Source: Owenia fusiformis
Taxonomy: Eukaryota; Annelida; Polychaeta; Sabellida; Oweniidae
Assembly (NCBI GenBank): GCA_903813345.2
Contig: CAIIXF020000003.1
Coordinates: 10,113,912 to 10,177,911, forward strand
Direction of reading: 5' to 3'
Length of the DNA stretch: 64,000 nucleotides
How positions within the stretch are numbered: the stretch's first letter is position 1; each line of letters begins with the position of its first letter. The position numbers and the translations under genes are program-made. This document shows positions 34,511 through 47,700 of the stretch, piece by piece. Below the pieces are notes generated by a model that was not told where the DNA came from, did no database searches, and saw only the letters and a program-made list of their open reading frames with translations.

Positions 34511-35811
34511 CACCTCTATCTAGATGTAGCACAGCTTAACCGCACAACGTATATCTATTTCATCAGGTCTGCACAGCTAATCAAGAAGGCATGAACTGTG
34601 GTAATTGAAGCATACCATTGACAACAAAAGCTCATATCAACAACTGATTTATCATTGCATATACAACTTATTCCTAGGAATGCAGATTTAATTTGCCATC
34701 ACATTAATGAAGTCTAAATTCTAATTGCAACATTTAAATAATGCTCTAAATTTGGTATTATTGTTATATCAAATAGGAATTATTAACTATTTTTATGAAT
34801 AACATTATTTTCTATCTGGATATTAAGCATGACGGGAATCACTCAAACATGTATATTTCATAAAGATATCAGGTTGATTTAAAAAGAAACAAATATATAG
34901 GTAAGCATGTGAGTGAGTGATAAATTAGTATCATCCAGAATGAGATTAATGAATTTATTTAATATAAACAATAATTTATTTGATTTTGTTAAAATGCGTT
35001 TTCCTCAAAACTTCATTCCAAGATGCAAATTAAGCACACATAAATAAAATCACATTGATGACCTCACAAAGCCATGAATGTATATTTGAAGACAAAGTTT
35101 ATATCCTTAATTAGATAATATACCCCATACCCCTTTAACAACCAGCAGACCAACAATAGCGAAACTTCCCATGATGGTTAAACATCATAACTATACTAAT
35201 ATCTGTTAATATCAGAATGAATAGTCATATATTTATTCACAAACTTGGGTACAAATAAAGTTTTCTTGGGAAAAGTGCCACGCCCCCTTTTACACATTTT
35301 TTGCATAGCCATATTATCATCGGCAAATATAATTAATTGTATGGCTAAAATAAAACATCAATTGATTTAGTATTATCAACCATACTCTAAATAAGTTTTC
35401 TAATATGTTTTCATGCTAATTCCTCCCAATTCCAGGAAAATATTATGTGCTTTGTCTCAGGGTAGGTCTTAAATTTTTACGAAAATGTGTACTTTTTTAA
35501 CAAGTGATTTCTGTTACCATAGCAACCAGCTAACCAATATTGATGAAACTGCTCACAATGATAGGACATGATAAGAAGATGATAACCTGTAAATTTCAAG
35601 ATGATTGGTTGGATACTCTAGGAATTATACATGGCTTTCCTAGGACCCCCCTTAAAATAACACCAGGGGGGTATAAATCTGCATATTTCCAAAACGCTGA
35701 AAAACTAGACACCAATAGTTTCAGAATCAATGTAGAATAATAAACCACAAAAAACCTACATAAAGAGAAATTTGCTACTTTTCAAAACCACTTTTACATT
35801 ATGCTCATCCA

Positions 35812-36218
35812 TTTTGTACCAAATTAATTTTGGATACATTGCCAATTGTACATCCTTTAGAAAATAGATATAAAATTCACGCATCTTTGTTACAGCTGTA
35901 TATTCTTTAAGATAAACTACAGTTCATTCTATTATGTTGCAACTAAAGTGGGATTTAAGTTTACACAAAATTGGCGTTGCAATCAATTAACAATTACTAA
36001 GAACCAAAACGATTTTGAGATGGACCAATACCGAACCATATTTAAATTTAACAAAAAGCCGTGGTTCTCCAGTGATCTGCTACTTTTACTTAACTTGCGC
36101 AATTAGATTTTTTGGGAAGAATACAGAGAATATTAACACATTTTACCATATCGAACAGCTATTTTACATACTTTTTGTGGCTTGGTTGAATGGCTATGAA
36201 GTTCAGATGAGTCTCACC
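35812..36218. other. No gene seen
   Basis: AT-rich sequence between the foldback element and the next MITE. The ORF at 36015-36272 has no recognisable features and runs into the MITE end. Confidence 0.4.
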
Positions 36219-36829
36219 AAGGCTGGGCCGAAAAAACGCCACTTTTTTTTAAATGCTAATACTTTTTTTTAATTTTTGATATTAAATCATAATTTGCATA
36301 CCAAATGAAACGTGAGGTTGTTATCTAGCCATGGATCATGAATTATACACTTTTACTTGAATAAAATATGTCACCAGCATCTCACTTAAACATGTGGTGT
36401 GCCATGAGAAATAAGCATAATTTGCAAAATGTTCCTGAACTGAACGGCCTGATGATCGCCAGGCTAATAGCCCTGATGCAGTGAGTATGGGAAGGTCTCC
36501 AGGAAATTGTAGATCGTATGAAGGCACCCAATCTAGAAAATTGTTCAACTAAAGCTGGCAATTAAGACAGGTTGAAAAAAATTAGCTAACACTTCATTGA
36601 TACTGCAATATCAGCAAGGCGACAACAACTAACATATATCATCAATTAGGGCGGTGGATCAATTGCACTCCCTTTTGAGATCCAATAATAATCCAAGTTG
36701 AGGGACTTGTTACATTATAATATTACTAAGAACCCTTGGCACTATTATAACTGCAAAATTTGGGGTATGTAGGTTGGAAAATGAAAAAGTTTTAGTGTCT
36801 TAAAAAAGTGGCGTTTTTCGCCCACCCTG
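36219..36829. mobile_element. MITE with GAAAAACGCCACTTTTT termini
   Basis: Inverted ends: the left end reads GGGCCGAAAAAACGCCACTT and the right end, complemented, reads CAGGGTGGGCGAAAAACGCC then ACTTTTTTAA. The element is about 610 bp with no ORF. The CAGGGTGG end next to TA resembles mariner-type termini. Confidence 0.55.
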
Positions 36830-36869
36830 TAGTGACAATGGATATGTTAAGCGGAGTTCATAATTGTTC

Positions 36870-38085
36870 GTGCAAAGGATTGGTATCGATATGATGAACT
36901 GAACAAATGTTCCTCTTTAACCCGTCATCAAAAAATTCTGACATTTCTACACATCGTCAATTTAAGAATTATCGTTTAAATGGCTACAAGAAAAGCAAAC
37001 TGTAAGTGTAAATCTGTCTTAAGAAAAGTCGACCCTACATGTATATATCCCAAACCCATGATCTAACGTGAAAAGAAACAATGTCTAGTACCCCCTCCCC
37101 CCTCCAATCGAGAACCAATATCACAATCCAAGACCAGAACACCAAGGGACATTTCATTCATACTGAAGTCGTTACAATACATGTTGAAGAAAAATTGATA
37201 GCCAATACTCATAAAATAGCTGTAGATACTAGCACTCATAAAAGTCTCAGTCTCAAATGATGTGGGATAAAATCCTGTCTCAAAGTCCATAGGCAATTCA
37301 AAGGGTCAACATCCGTTCTCAAAGCCATCATCATAATCCATAAAACAAAACAATTCACAATGGTCATCAGGAGAAAACTATCGCTGGTTTCGATCCCTAT
37401 TCCTCAACCATTAATGCCATAGCTCGGATCCACCTCAAAAGGTGCCAAGTGAAAACATTGTGAGTCCATTGCCAATTTGTTATACCATTCCTAAATCCCT
37501 CAGCATGTGAAGGAAAACGCTTCAGACACTTCTTTTGTTCTTGATATCATATTTTTGAAATACAATGAAACATCTATAAGAACCTCATTGGAACGAAACG
37601 ACATACGTGTTTAGGTCTCTCAATACTCTAATTCTGCAAGGGGAAGTTTGGTTCCTTCAAAAAGTATCTTTCGTTAATAAAATAAATGGGTTACGTTAAC
37701 TTTTATCTATTTAGGGGGGAAGGCTTTGTTTTAATTTTTCGAATACTTTTTATTAAACGAACCAAATTTTCCTTTGTATAACTATAATATTGAGAGGTCT
37801 ACGAAAATGTTGTACATGCTATTTTGTTCCAACAAGGTTCGGAAAGATATTTTATTTCATTCTCAAGAATTGGTAGAAAGGAACAAAAAACAATTGCACT
37901 AAAAACAAAAATGTTAACAAAAACAGTTAAAACTATATTTATATATTTTTTTGCATTAAATCGTTGTCCATCAGTGACCATTACATAAAGAATCGTGTTT
38001 TTTACAGAATATTTTCAATAATTGGTTTTAGAGAAAAACAAGGTTGAATTCAGTTCGCCATATCAATACCAATTCTTTCCTCAAT
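36870..38085. mobile_element. Interspersed TIR element, about 1.2 kb
   Basis: The left end AAAGGATTGGTATCGATATG and the complemented right end AAAGAATTGGTATTGATATG are inverted, with further matching blocks inside (GAACTGAA, ATTCTG). The left part matches 26329-26610, but here about 0.5 kb extra (about 36985-37510) interrupts the match, perhaps a nested insertion. No convincing ORF; the Gly-rich small ORF at 37063-37296 has no domain. Confidence 0.5.
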
Positions 38086-39903
38086 GGATCGAAAATTGTC
38101 ATTATAACTCGCCAAACTTACAATAGGTTAGCAATTTGTCTCAAATAAAATCACATGACACGAAAAAAAATTATTATCAGATTATGGAATTTAAAATGGG
38201 TAAAAAGCCCTCTATTAAGTACAAAACTAGGTCAAATTCACAACCGTTTAGCTTGGTATATGAAATATACTACAAATGAAACAAAGCAGTTCTAATACAA
38301 GGATTTATATTGGCTGTTGTACATATTCTTTGAACGCAATCACTCTATGGATAATGTTTTCAAAATCATTATAAACGGATTACTTTATCTCAAAGACAAT
38401 TTCAATAAACTGGATTTTACAGAACTCTCCTTATTTCTTAAAAATGGACTGATCCAGTCGATTCGCCTGGAGCCGCCATATTGTTTTTATACGGGATGCT
38501 TATCGGAACCCTTTAAATGCATAAAATCGCTCTGCCCACTAGTTGTCGGGATATTCTAAGATGCCACCCCTGATTGAATGTTGACTTCGCCTCTGTATAA
38601 TGTATATAAACATACTTAAGCCAAATCAAATGTTTTATATATTAAAATATAAGCAATATTTTTTATTTATCATTTACATGTATTTCAATAAGTTGGTTTT
38701 TAATTTTTATATTAATGAAACTTTCATTTCTCATCAAAATGATCTGATCAGAAAAATCAATGTTAAAAATCAGATAGAAAAATACATTGACCATCAGACG
38801 CACAAGTGTTTCAAACCTTAACATTTTGATAACTGTTAAAATGTGAGTTTGATGCATAAATTCCAGTCAGCCTTGTGATTATTTAGTTGGGGTTTAGTAA
38901 GTTTTTAGTAAGTTGAAGTTGGGTTAAACATCACAACACACAAACTATTATAGATGTGAGTCAAAATTGCATGGTTAGTACAAAGTGTGGAAACCGTTCA
39001 AACCGTTGAATAGAACAGAAATAGAACCATTCTCGCGAGCATGATTGACTGTTGGTATTTAGGTATACATATCCTCAATACCTGATACGAACATAATAAA
39101 TTACACAATATAATAAAATAAGAAGGATTGACCAGTTGTTTGTTGTCAAGTTGACGACAAATAATTGTTTATATGTAGAAATACAGAATTTCTCAGGCAG
39201 AATATTTTCTGTATTTCACTCAAATCATTGAATAACTTATAGTATTACATACCTAGCGAAGCATTTGTATGCAAGTCAAGGAGCCGAGAGTCGGCTATAA
39301 ATTCCTGTATAGCCGCCAAACTTTATAACCATGACAATTTCATGATATCTTAACATGTAAACGAAGTGATTTAGACTGGAATCGTGTTAAACTTTGGTCT
39401 TTTTCACGCATATCTATATACATCATGAGATGTTATGTAAATGTACTTTAGGTATGTACGGCCTGTCGTCAATATAACCCTCGCAAGCTCTGGCTATATA
39501 TTGACGTCAGACCTCAGGCATATATTCAATGATAGGGACATAATGGCTAAATACAGGGCGTCCAGCGATCGATTTTTAAAATGGGCCTTGTTAAAAAAAA
39601 CATTGAATTGTAAAATTTTAATGAGAGATAAAAATGAATCTTAAATATAAAAAAGTTTGTGAAATTCTAGAGTTGGTTGAAAAAACTCAATTAATACCTT
39701 GGAGTCAGGAAAAAAAGAGACAATAAAATTTTATGCTCGTATCTAAGTACTAGAAGTATTATCTGAAACACTTAGTTGTTGTTGCTATATTTTTTTGACA
39801 TGAAAACAAGAATGTGGGCATATCTGAAATTATGGGATATAATGGTTTGGCTAATAAAGAGATTCATGCACATGTTAAACTTAGAAAACTTAGAAATCGA
39901 ACC
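38086..39903. other. Intergenic, no gene seen
   Basis: AT-rich sequence up to the second gap. Small ORFs at 38317-38559, 38600-38821 and 39441-39644 show no domains, splice signals or plausible starts. Confidence 0.4.
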
Positions 39904-40403
39904 NNNNNNNNNNNNNNNNNNNNNNNNNNNNNNNNNNNNNNNNNNNNNNNNNNNNNNNNNNNNNNNNNNNNNNNNNNNNNNNNNNNNNNNNNNNNNNNNN
40001 NNNNNNNNNNNNNNNNNNNNNNNNNNNNNNNNNNNNNNNNNNNNNNNNNNNNNNNNNNNNNNNNNNNNNNNNNNNNNNNNNNNNNNNNNNNNNNNNNNNN
40101 NNNNNNNNNNNNNNNNNNNNNNNNNNNNNNNNNNNNNNNNNNNNNNNNNNNNNNNNNNNNNNNNNNNNNNNNNNNNNNNNNNNNNNNNNNNNNNNNNNNN
40201 NNNNNNNNNNNNNNNNNNNNNNNNNNNNNNNNNNNNNNNNNNNNNNNNNNNNNNNNNNNNNNNNNNNNNNNNNNNNNNNNNNNNNNNNNNNNNNNNNNNN
40301 NNNNNNNNNNNNNNNNNNNNNNNNNNNNNNNNNNNNNNNNNNNNNNNNNNNNNNNNNNNNNNNNNNNNNNNNNNNNNNNNNNNNNNNNNNNNNNNNNNNN
40401 NNN
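39904..40403. other. Assembly gap (500 N)
   Basis: Exactly 500 N. It lies about 1.3 kb downstream (on the minus strand) of exon 9 of paralog A, so the missing last exon of that gene may be here. Confidence 0.99.
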
Positions 40404-41701
40404 TTTGAATAACCACGGAATATAACTGATCGTGTCAGTAAAAATGGTGACCATACCCTACAGAAATAGCGATTATGTTCCACAGATAGTTCTGCACGCA
40501 ATAAAGCAGCGCACAGTCTCAGAGATTTTTTTTACTTTCTACATATAACAATTGTAAAGCTGAGGATTGAGTGGTTGTAAAGCCTTAGCGAAATAACTTC
40601 CTTTGTTTACATTCGCCAAAACTTGAAAAAATAAGAAAACGTTTTAAGACCTCAATAATCCGAACCAATTTCATTTGTCAGCTACGGGTATTTAGTTGTA
40701 CACGAACAGAGCAGGTCAATGCCGTTTATTATACTTTCAAATTAACTATTTTTACAGTTGAGGACATACAATCCAAAACCACCTGTTACCACGGAATGTA
40801 AGATGATCACAATATGATCATTCCGTGGTAACACGTGGTCTTGGATTGAATGTCTTTAACTGGAAAAATTTCTTATTTTTCACTTTTAGAGATGTATAGG
40901 CACAGCGTATCCTAAAACATTTTTCTCATCTGTTTTTATCGCACTTTGAAAACGTCATCAAAATTCTAGGAAAACTTCTAACGTGTTCAATTTGAAAGTT
41001 AAACAGATGCAAGAGCGTACTTGTGCCAACATATGATGAGGTGGGTGGGTGGGTGGGTATCCTGGGTGTACTGTGTAAATTACTTGGTGATTATTTTGAA
41101 TTCTTCCATATACCTTGTCGCCAAAATTCAAGGATATCCACTTATTCGTTCAACTTGAAAAAGTAACAGATACAGCAAAAGACCCGAATGAGATCTGATT
41201 AGGTTGTGGGTATGCTGGTTAAACTCCATAATGGCCATTTTCATTTATTTAAATTTTTAAGTTGCTTCAAATTGACCGATTTTTAAGATAAAACATCTAA
41301 AAGTGCCCAGGGCTTCAAATCTGACCTTCGATTCCGGATTTGACCTTCGTCTGACCATCAATATTTAAAAGTTGATTCTTAATGAAATTGATTTTTAAAT
41401 TCAATTGTATAGGTCATCTTAATTACTAAACACATACTAAGGTCTAAAATGTCGAGGGCTAACGTTATCAAACTAGATTTGGGCTTGCTTATTAAATTAC
41501 ATTATGATTGATTTGCTCTTCAAAGTGCGATATTTATCACAGTGTGTGTTGTTTCTATTGGCTCATGGTGTAGATTTGGTTTTCTTATGCCGTTAATGTC
41601 ACTAATAAAACATAACTTGAAAATACGTTGTACATAAATATCATATTTATAAAGACGCCTTTAACAATTTCATAAGGAGATATGGGGAACTAATCATTTA
41701 C
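40404..41701. other. Flank of paralog A; no last exon found
   Basis: I looked on the minus strand for the large terminal exon that paralog B carries 200 bp after its exon 9 and found nothing similar. The stretch contains a perfect-looking hairpin element (40753-40863) and a GGTG-rich microsatellite near 41040. Confidence 0.45.
40753..40863. repeat. Hairpin element, 47-bp arms
   Basis: Arms CAGTTGAGGACATACAATCC... and its complement ...GGATTGAATGTCTTTAACTG enclose a short loop. The inner parts TTACCACGGAATG and CATTCCGTGGTAA pair perfectly. About 111 bp long, with no ORF; a minimal foldback MITE. Confidence 0.75.
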
Positions 41702-44700
41702 CCGTTTCCTATTGGATAATTCGTAGAATGTTTTGAAGATATTATGGGTAAACATGGAACTCGAACTTAACACTGCTGAATCTACAGAAGACATTACTGC
41801 TGCCGCCAATGCACCCAATCCTGGAAATAAGAAAATAAACCTCATATGTTTGTGATGTGAGGCAAAGGATAAGCTGTCGAATAGAACTGGGTGAGCGATG
41901 GTTCTTACTTTTTATTGCATCATAATAATTATTTTATAGTTGTGTTGAGATATTAGAAAGTTTAAGCTTAAGTTTTTCACAACCCTAAACGTAAAATGAA
42001 AATATTTGAGCGATGCATTTGTATGGGCGATTGGTCATATGTAAAGGTTGACGTTTCGATTTTATATGCAAGCTTAAACTCACTAATGTAGATGGAACTC
42101 TCGAGATTTCCAACATTTGGGGGGGGGGTGTGGGGTGGGAGGGGGAGGGTTGCGGGTCTGATTTCTACCGTGATTTTTAACGTGTGCACATATTCTTGCT
42201 ATTTCATATAACCATATGAGTTTCATGTAATATTTCGTATATATATTTTCCTGACACCAAAATATTAATTCGCGTTTCTTCAACCAACCCTTGAATTTCA
42301 AAACTTCTTCATATTTAAGATTTATTTTCATCTCGTTTAAAGTTTTACAGTGCATAGTTTCTTTTAACAAGTTACATTTTTAAAAATCGCACCATTTTAA
42401 AAATCACCACATTTTAAAAATCACTCGTTAGACACCCCGTACAATTAATATACGTACCTACAACTGACACAGCATATGGTGTTAGATAATAAATGACGTA
42501 GGGAAGCATCATAGCTTGTTGTCCCATAGCAACGGGATCCTCGCACAATTCTGTTTTGCTCCAGTCTAAAAATAAAACGAGTCGATCCCGTTTTCATAAT
42601 ATCCCAGACACGACTCTTCAAAGAAACCATATATTCCCACTCCTTATATGTTATATGTAAGTTAGGGATAAAGTCTACCCCTATTTTTGTCTAAGTTCTG
42701 AATATCGTGGGTCTGCAATCTCCCTTTAAACAGGCAATATGCCTATTTTTGAAGAAAAACGATAGAATATTATTGGAGACATATGTTACTCACACAATCA
42801 ATTAATATGATAAAATCTTTAATTTCGGTTAATACGGAAGTGAAAAAATTACTCGCATAGAAAATAGCATTTGAAGTTCGAACTTCAGTGATCAAAATAA
42901 GTGAATTACCTCTTTTCACAATGTTTTAAATAACCACAGCATGTGGTTGAAACTGTATCAAAAATGGATAATGTCGCCACCTTTCACTGGCATTGCTAAA
43001 AACTTGACATATATGAATTGATGGATTGGCAATCTTTTTTTGATAATCTAGTGTCAACTCTAGTTGTTGAGCTGTTTTTGGCTTTACCTTTTTTCATTTA
43101 TCATGTTTTATTCAATACAATAAAATATATTAAAAGAAAATTTCCAAAAGGCGACTTGGTTTCAACTGAAAAATCAGGTAAGTGTCGATCCATTGGATAT
43201 ATTATGAAGACCAAAATTAAGACTTCATTTTGCCAAAAATGACGATAATGCGCATTTTGTTCCTCATAACGGTGTTATAAATATATATAGATTCAACATG
43301 TGTTTCTCGTATAATATAAGATCTAGTCATGTTAACATACAAAGAAAACAAAATATCAATTAGATGAATAATTAACAGTAATATTTTAGCAATAGTCATG
43401 ATTTATAATCTTCACAACTGAGATTTTCCCAGAGTCTGACTGATTGTGTAATATTTAGTGGAGGGGGCTGCTCTAAGGTTTACGTAACGTACACGTTATC
43501 CTAACCGGTGAATTTTAGGCCATCTATTGCCAGTCTATAAGCTCATTGACATCAAATGCGCCCTGAGAAGAACTAAACTTACCAGCTGAGAGCCCAATTA
43601 TCCCCATGCCGATAGCTGCCGCTCCTATGATGAGATCAATGAATCCTCCCACCCATCCGATCACGGCAGCATGCTTGGCCGTTTTCGCTGAAAGGAATCT
43701 CTGCATCGTGGCTGGCAAGGGGATAGGACCGAACGTCTGGAAAGCAGGAAGTAGACTAACAGTGATGAATTTGCAAACTTGGACCTAATGGTACGAAGGA
43801 CCAATATTACGTCTCAATAAGGTACAGGTTATTGATATGTACTTAACCTACCAGAAGAGCACGTGCGTCTCGAACTCGCTACCTCTTGGTTACGGCACCT
43901 ACGTATACGTATACGTCGAGTTCGGACGAGCTGCGAGACCTCTTGGTCATCTCGACATTTAATAAAATATATCCGATGAATTGTAAATAGCCACTTACAT
44001 AAAGTAGAGCATAATCAATCCACATCCACATGTTAATCGTATTAATTTCCCCAAGGTAGGCGTCTGTTGAAGCAATGACGTCCACTGATTTATGTTGAAG
44101 TGCGAAAGGGATTGTAATACACTGAAATAAAGAACGATATTTATATCACATTAATGTACATGTATACGTTTTGTTTCGCGTAGAATTAATGTCCCCCGGG
44201 GATTATTTTTTCCATTTAAGGAAAAACCTAACTATTATATACACTGTATCCTCATTCGGGCAAGGAGTGAAACTAAAAACATAAACATGAGGAAAAACAA
44301 CAAACATTTCACCGTGATTCTAACCAACTAGCACCCCTTGTTTACTACTGTACTTTCGTTAAAAAACTCCCAACTAAGATTTTATGAATTATTTATTCAT
44401 TTGGCCCCTATTTAGATATGACAAGTCAAATGTTCACTGTTAAACAAATAGGCATGTCCTAAAATGCATTTAACGGATTTAACTACAACACTCAACCGTT
44501 ATTGAAAATATTTTATTGGGTAATAAGTAAATAAACTAATGAGTAAATGTAAGAAATAAAACATAAACATACATCTTTAAATATGAACAAATTGCGTAAT
44601 TTGTTCATCTACATTTTGAATTGTTTCTGCAATATTAGTGATGTAAATGGAATCAATGAATCGTTTTTATAATATAATGTTATATGCTAAAATAGAAGTT

Positions 44701-47700
44701 TTTTTAGAAAATGGGTCTTATTACATTTTGAGATATGGGCTGTTATCGTAAGGGGTCAACTGTCATTAAATGGGGACTTCTTATTCTTCCCTAACTAACT
44801 GCGGCTACGGCTGAAATTATTTTGCCCCAAGTCAGATATTGATCTGCTGCCAAGACCCGGCAGAAGAGAGCATGAAGTTTTTGAAAAAATGGTTTTGAAA
44901 TTCACCAAAATTGTGATGATTACCACCAGTAATGTCAAAAATGTAGATCAAGACATATGCACCTCCTTAAATATTGGTTTATATGTTACTTTATATTGTG
45001 TTACGGATTCTTCATATTCCGGAGTTCTACTATGGACAAGTGTTCTCTGATGGAAAATCATTTTTAACCCATGAATAACTCTGCCATCTTTCTATCGCGC
45101 TATGTAGCCGGAATTACTTACAAATCCAACTATGACGATTCCAAGCTCAACAACGTCCGTATATGCGACTGCTATCATGGCGCCGACAACAGTGTAAAAA
45201 ATGGCAAATCCCCCTGATATCACAACAGCTATCCAAATCTCTAATCCAACTATGATACTTAAACTAGTACCTAATAAATAAAGCAGTGTACTACTAGTAT
45301 ACATTTTTGTAAATTACTTGTTTAGTTCATATATATTAACCCCCTCTGCTTGGGACCATACTGACTACCAAAATGATCGGTTTCAAAATTTCCGAACATT
45401 ACTTTATGTTGTGCATTTGTTGTCCAAAATTATCCAACTCCTTGGACTTCCTTCCACAAGTGGCAAAACAATGTATCGCAGTCTAACACATTAAACGCTT
45501 TTGATATGTCTAAGAAAGCTAAATGAGTGGCCTTCCCATACATTAACATGGGCAACAAGGACGTTTATAATAAATCCATATCAACAATGCTAGAAGATAA
45601 TTATGCTGAAATTTTAAAGATTATCTATTTAATCATACAATTATGAATACATGTGATGAGAATAAATTTGAATATGTTCGTCACATAAATCTATTGCAAT
45701 GGCTAGACAGCCAAAATATAAATAAGTAGTTAATAAAAACTTCTGAACTCTTGGCTGAGGTAAGGAAATCAGTCGAATCGAACCCACGACTCATCTCTTC
45801 CCGAACAACTAAGCTTCAGAAACGAAGCAATTACTAGGCAGAAACAATATACCTATAAGTACCTACCTAGAGCTCTTAATATAGATGCAGACCAAAACAC
45901 ATCACTTATCAGTGAGACAAGAAATAATAAAGTTGCCACGATTTTCCCATATCTCTGTACGAATGGATCCAACATTGTCAAACATTCTTGCTTTCGCAGT
46001 GGGGCCCCAAACAACGAACCACCTAATAAGATAACAGCGTAACCAGAAATATAGTAAAAAAAGGTTGAATGGCGATGACTTTTAGTTAATTCATTAAAAA
46101 TATTCCAAAATAAATCAAATCTGTCCTAAAGAATGACTATGGCCCTAACTTACCTCGACAAAATACAAAAGCCTGTAAAATCACTCAACTCGATATCGTC
46201 GAAAGTAATCTCAGTTTTGATCAACTGCGAAAGCAAAATTCAAGTTGAACTAAACGGGTTTCGTTCAGTGTGCAATTGACCTCCTTTTAACTACATAAAC
46301 TGGTGAATGAATTGTTCTTGTCGTGTCTCTTGACATACATTTGACACATCGCCACATAAAGAAAGTTTTGTGGGTTATAATGGCCCAAAAAACAATTAAG
46401 TTCTGCAACCCTAGCAATATACCTGTACATACAATGTATAAACGATTCCAAATTTACTTACAAGTCAATTAATTAAGACAAATGGTTTAAAATGCAGCCA
46501 TTACCAAAGCAACAGTCAACATGACTAATAAGGCCTTTGACATTAAAAATATTAACTTTCAACTCAGGCTGAACATTAAAATTCATGAAAGTTGCTGCAA
46601 TTATTAAACATAAACTCACACTATGGACGCTTATAACATAAATAAATTGAGAGATGTTTTAATATATATTTTCGTATGTCAAAATATTACTCTCGCTTTG
46701 AATGACGCAATTTGTGTTTAGAAATATTGAAAATTAAAAAAAGTTGTTAAATAAAAAGTGACCCTTGAACAATTCTGTCAGGGCTACCAAGAAATCATTT
46801 TTTCTATGATTAGATTATTGACAATTTACCTATCATAAGAGTCAGTAAAGGTTAGGTTAAGGGTGTATTTTCAATGACCGCGGTGCAAGTGAATTTGATA
46901 CGATTGCGTAATATTCAATTGTTTTACACAGCGGCATTTCGCAAATTTTATCGTGGTATAACAACATTTTAGGATTAAGATATTTCTCGCGGTCAAAAAG
47001 GCATGAACAAAAATGCAGCCTCTGTTAGGTTAACTATTCGTTTTGGTTCTTTGGAGAATTATTATTTTTCCCTAAACCAAATGCCCTATGCCCATAACAT
47101 GACGTGACGTGACGTGACATGACACGACATAGTGTATCCCTAACGTAACTTATATCGCCTGTTAGGCTATAAACTGTTGAAACGCCAAGCAGCGGTTGAA
47201 AATCAGAAGTCTCGACTGTGTCTTCCATAATACATTACCTAATCCTGACCCTATGAAGATAGCGCATACAGGAACTACACTCCAGACAAGTCCCAATCCT
47301 GGGGTAGAAACCAATTCAGCGAGACCGTTCAGAAATCCCCCTCCTGCATAAGTGGCTAAAATATAAATGAGTGAAAGTCTGACGTCATGGGCAACACAGA
47401 TGTGGTTAACGTTTTAAACTAAAAATGGAGAGGTTAAGCTTTGCATATATAATCGAAACTGAACCTGTACGTATCACTCGACCATATACACGCCCGGTGA
47501 TCGTGAAAATGGGACGGAGGGGGGAGCAGGCAATTTCCGCTAGAAAATTCAACAAATCTGGTAAAATTATTTTTTCAAGACAGAGTTTACGATTGAATTG
47601 CAAATTGAATAAGCGCACGGAATGATAAAATATGTTAGGTATTCTAGGATCATTTTTCAACCGATACTCTTTTAAGATATAAGATCTATTAAAAAAGGCG

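Larger units (their letters stand above)
31960..35811. mobile_element. Large foldback element with ~675-bp inverted arms
   Basis: The left arm (31960-32635) and right arm (35137-35811) are near-identical inverted copies, starting GGATGAGCATAATGTAAAAG. Next to the left arm a diverged unit of about 350 bp is repeated in tandem (32590-32945). The 2.5-kb middle contains a GTCC/GTCA microsatellite-bearing insert (32945-33130), a minus-strand 201-codon Cys/His-rich ORF (33316-33921) and short repeats at 34100-34510. I see no transposase catalytic domain and no clear target duplication. The matching small ORFs in each arm (32030-32230 and 35540-35740) are the same sequence read on opposite strands and are probably not genes. 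Confidence 0.75.

Noticed and set aside
32030-35740. Identical 66-residue ORFs on opposite strands
   Set aside because: They are the two inverted arms of the foldback element. There is no domain, no start context, and the open frame is explained by arm duplication.
36015-37296. Several 70-85-residue ORFs
   Set aside because: No domains or conserved starts; they overlap the MITE and TIR elements and fit chance expectation in AT-rich DNA.
45770-45850. tRNA-like TTCGATTCG on the minus strand in intron 4 of paralog A
   Set aside because: Only a weak B-box-like word. The equivalent place in paralog B (about 57940) is different in detail and neither folds as a tRNA.
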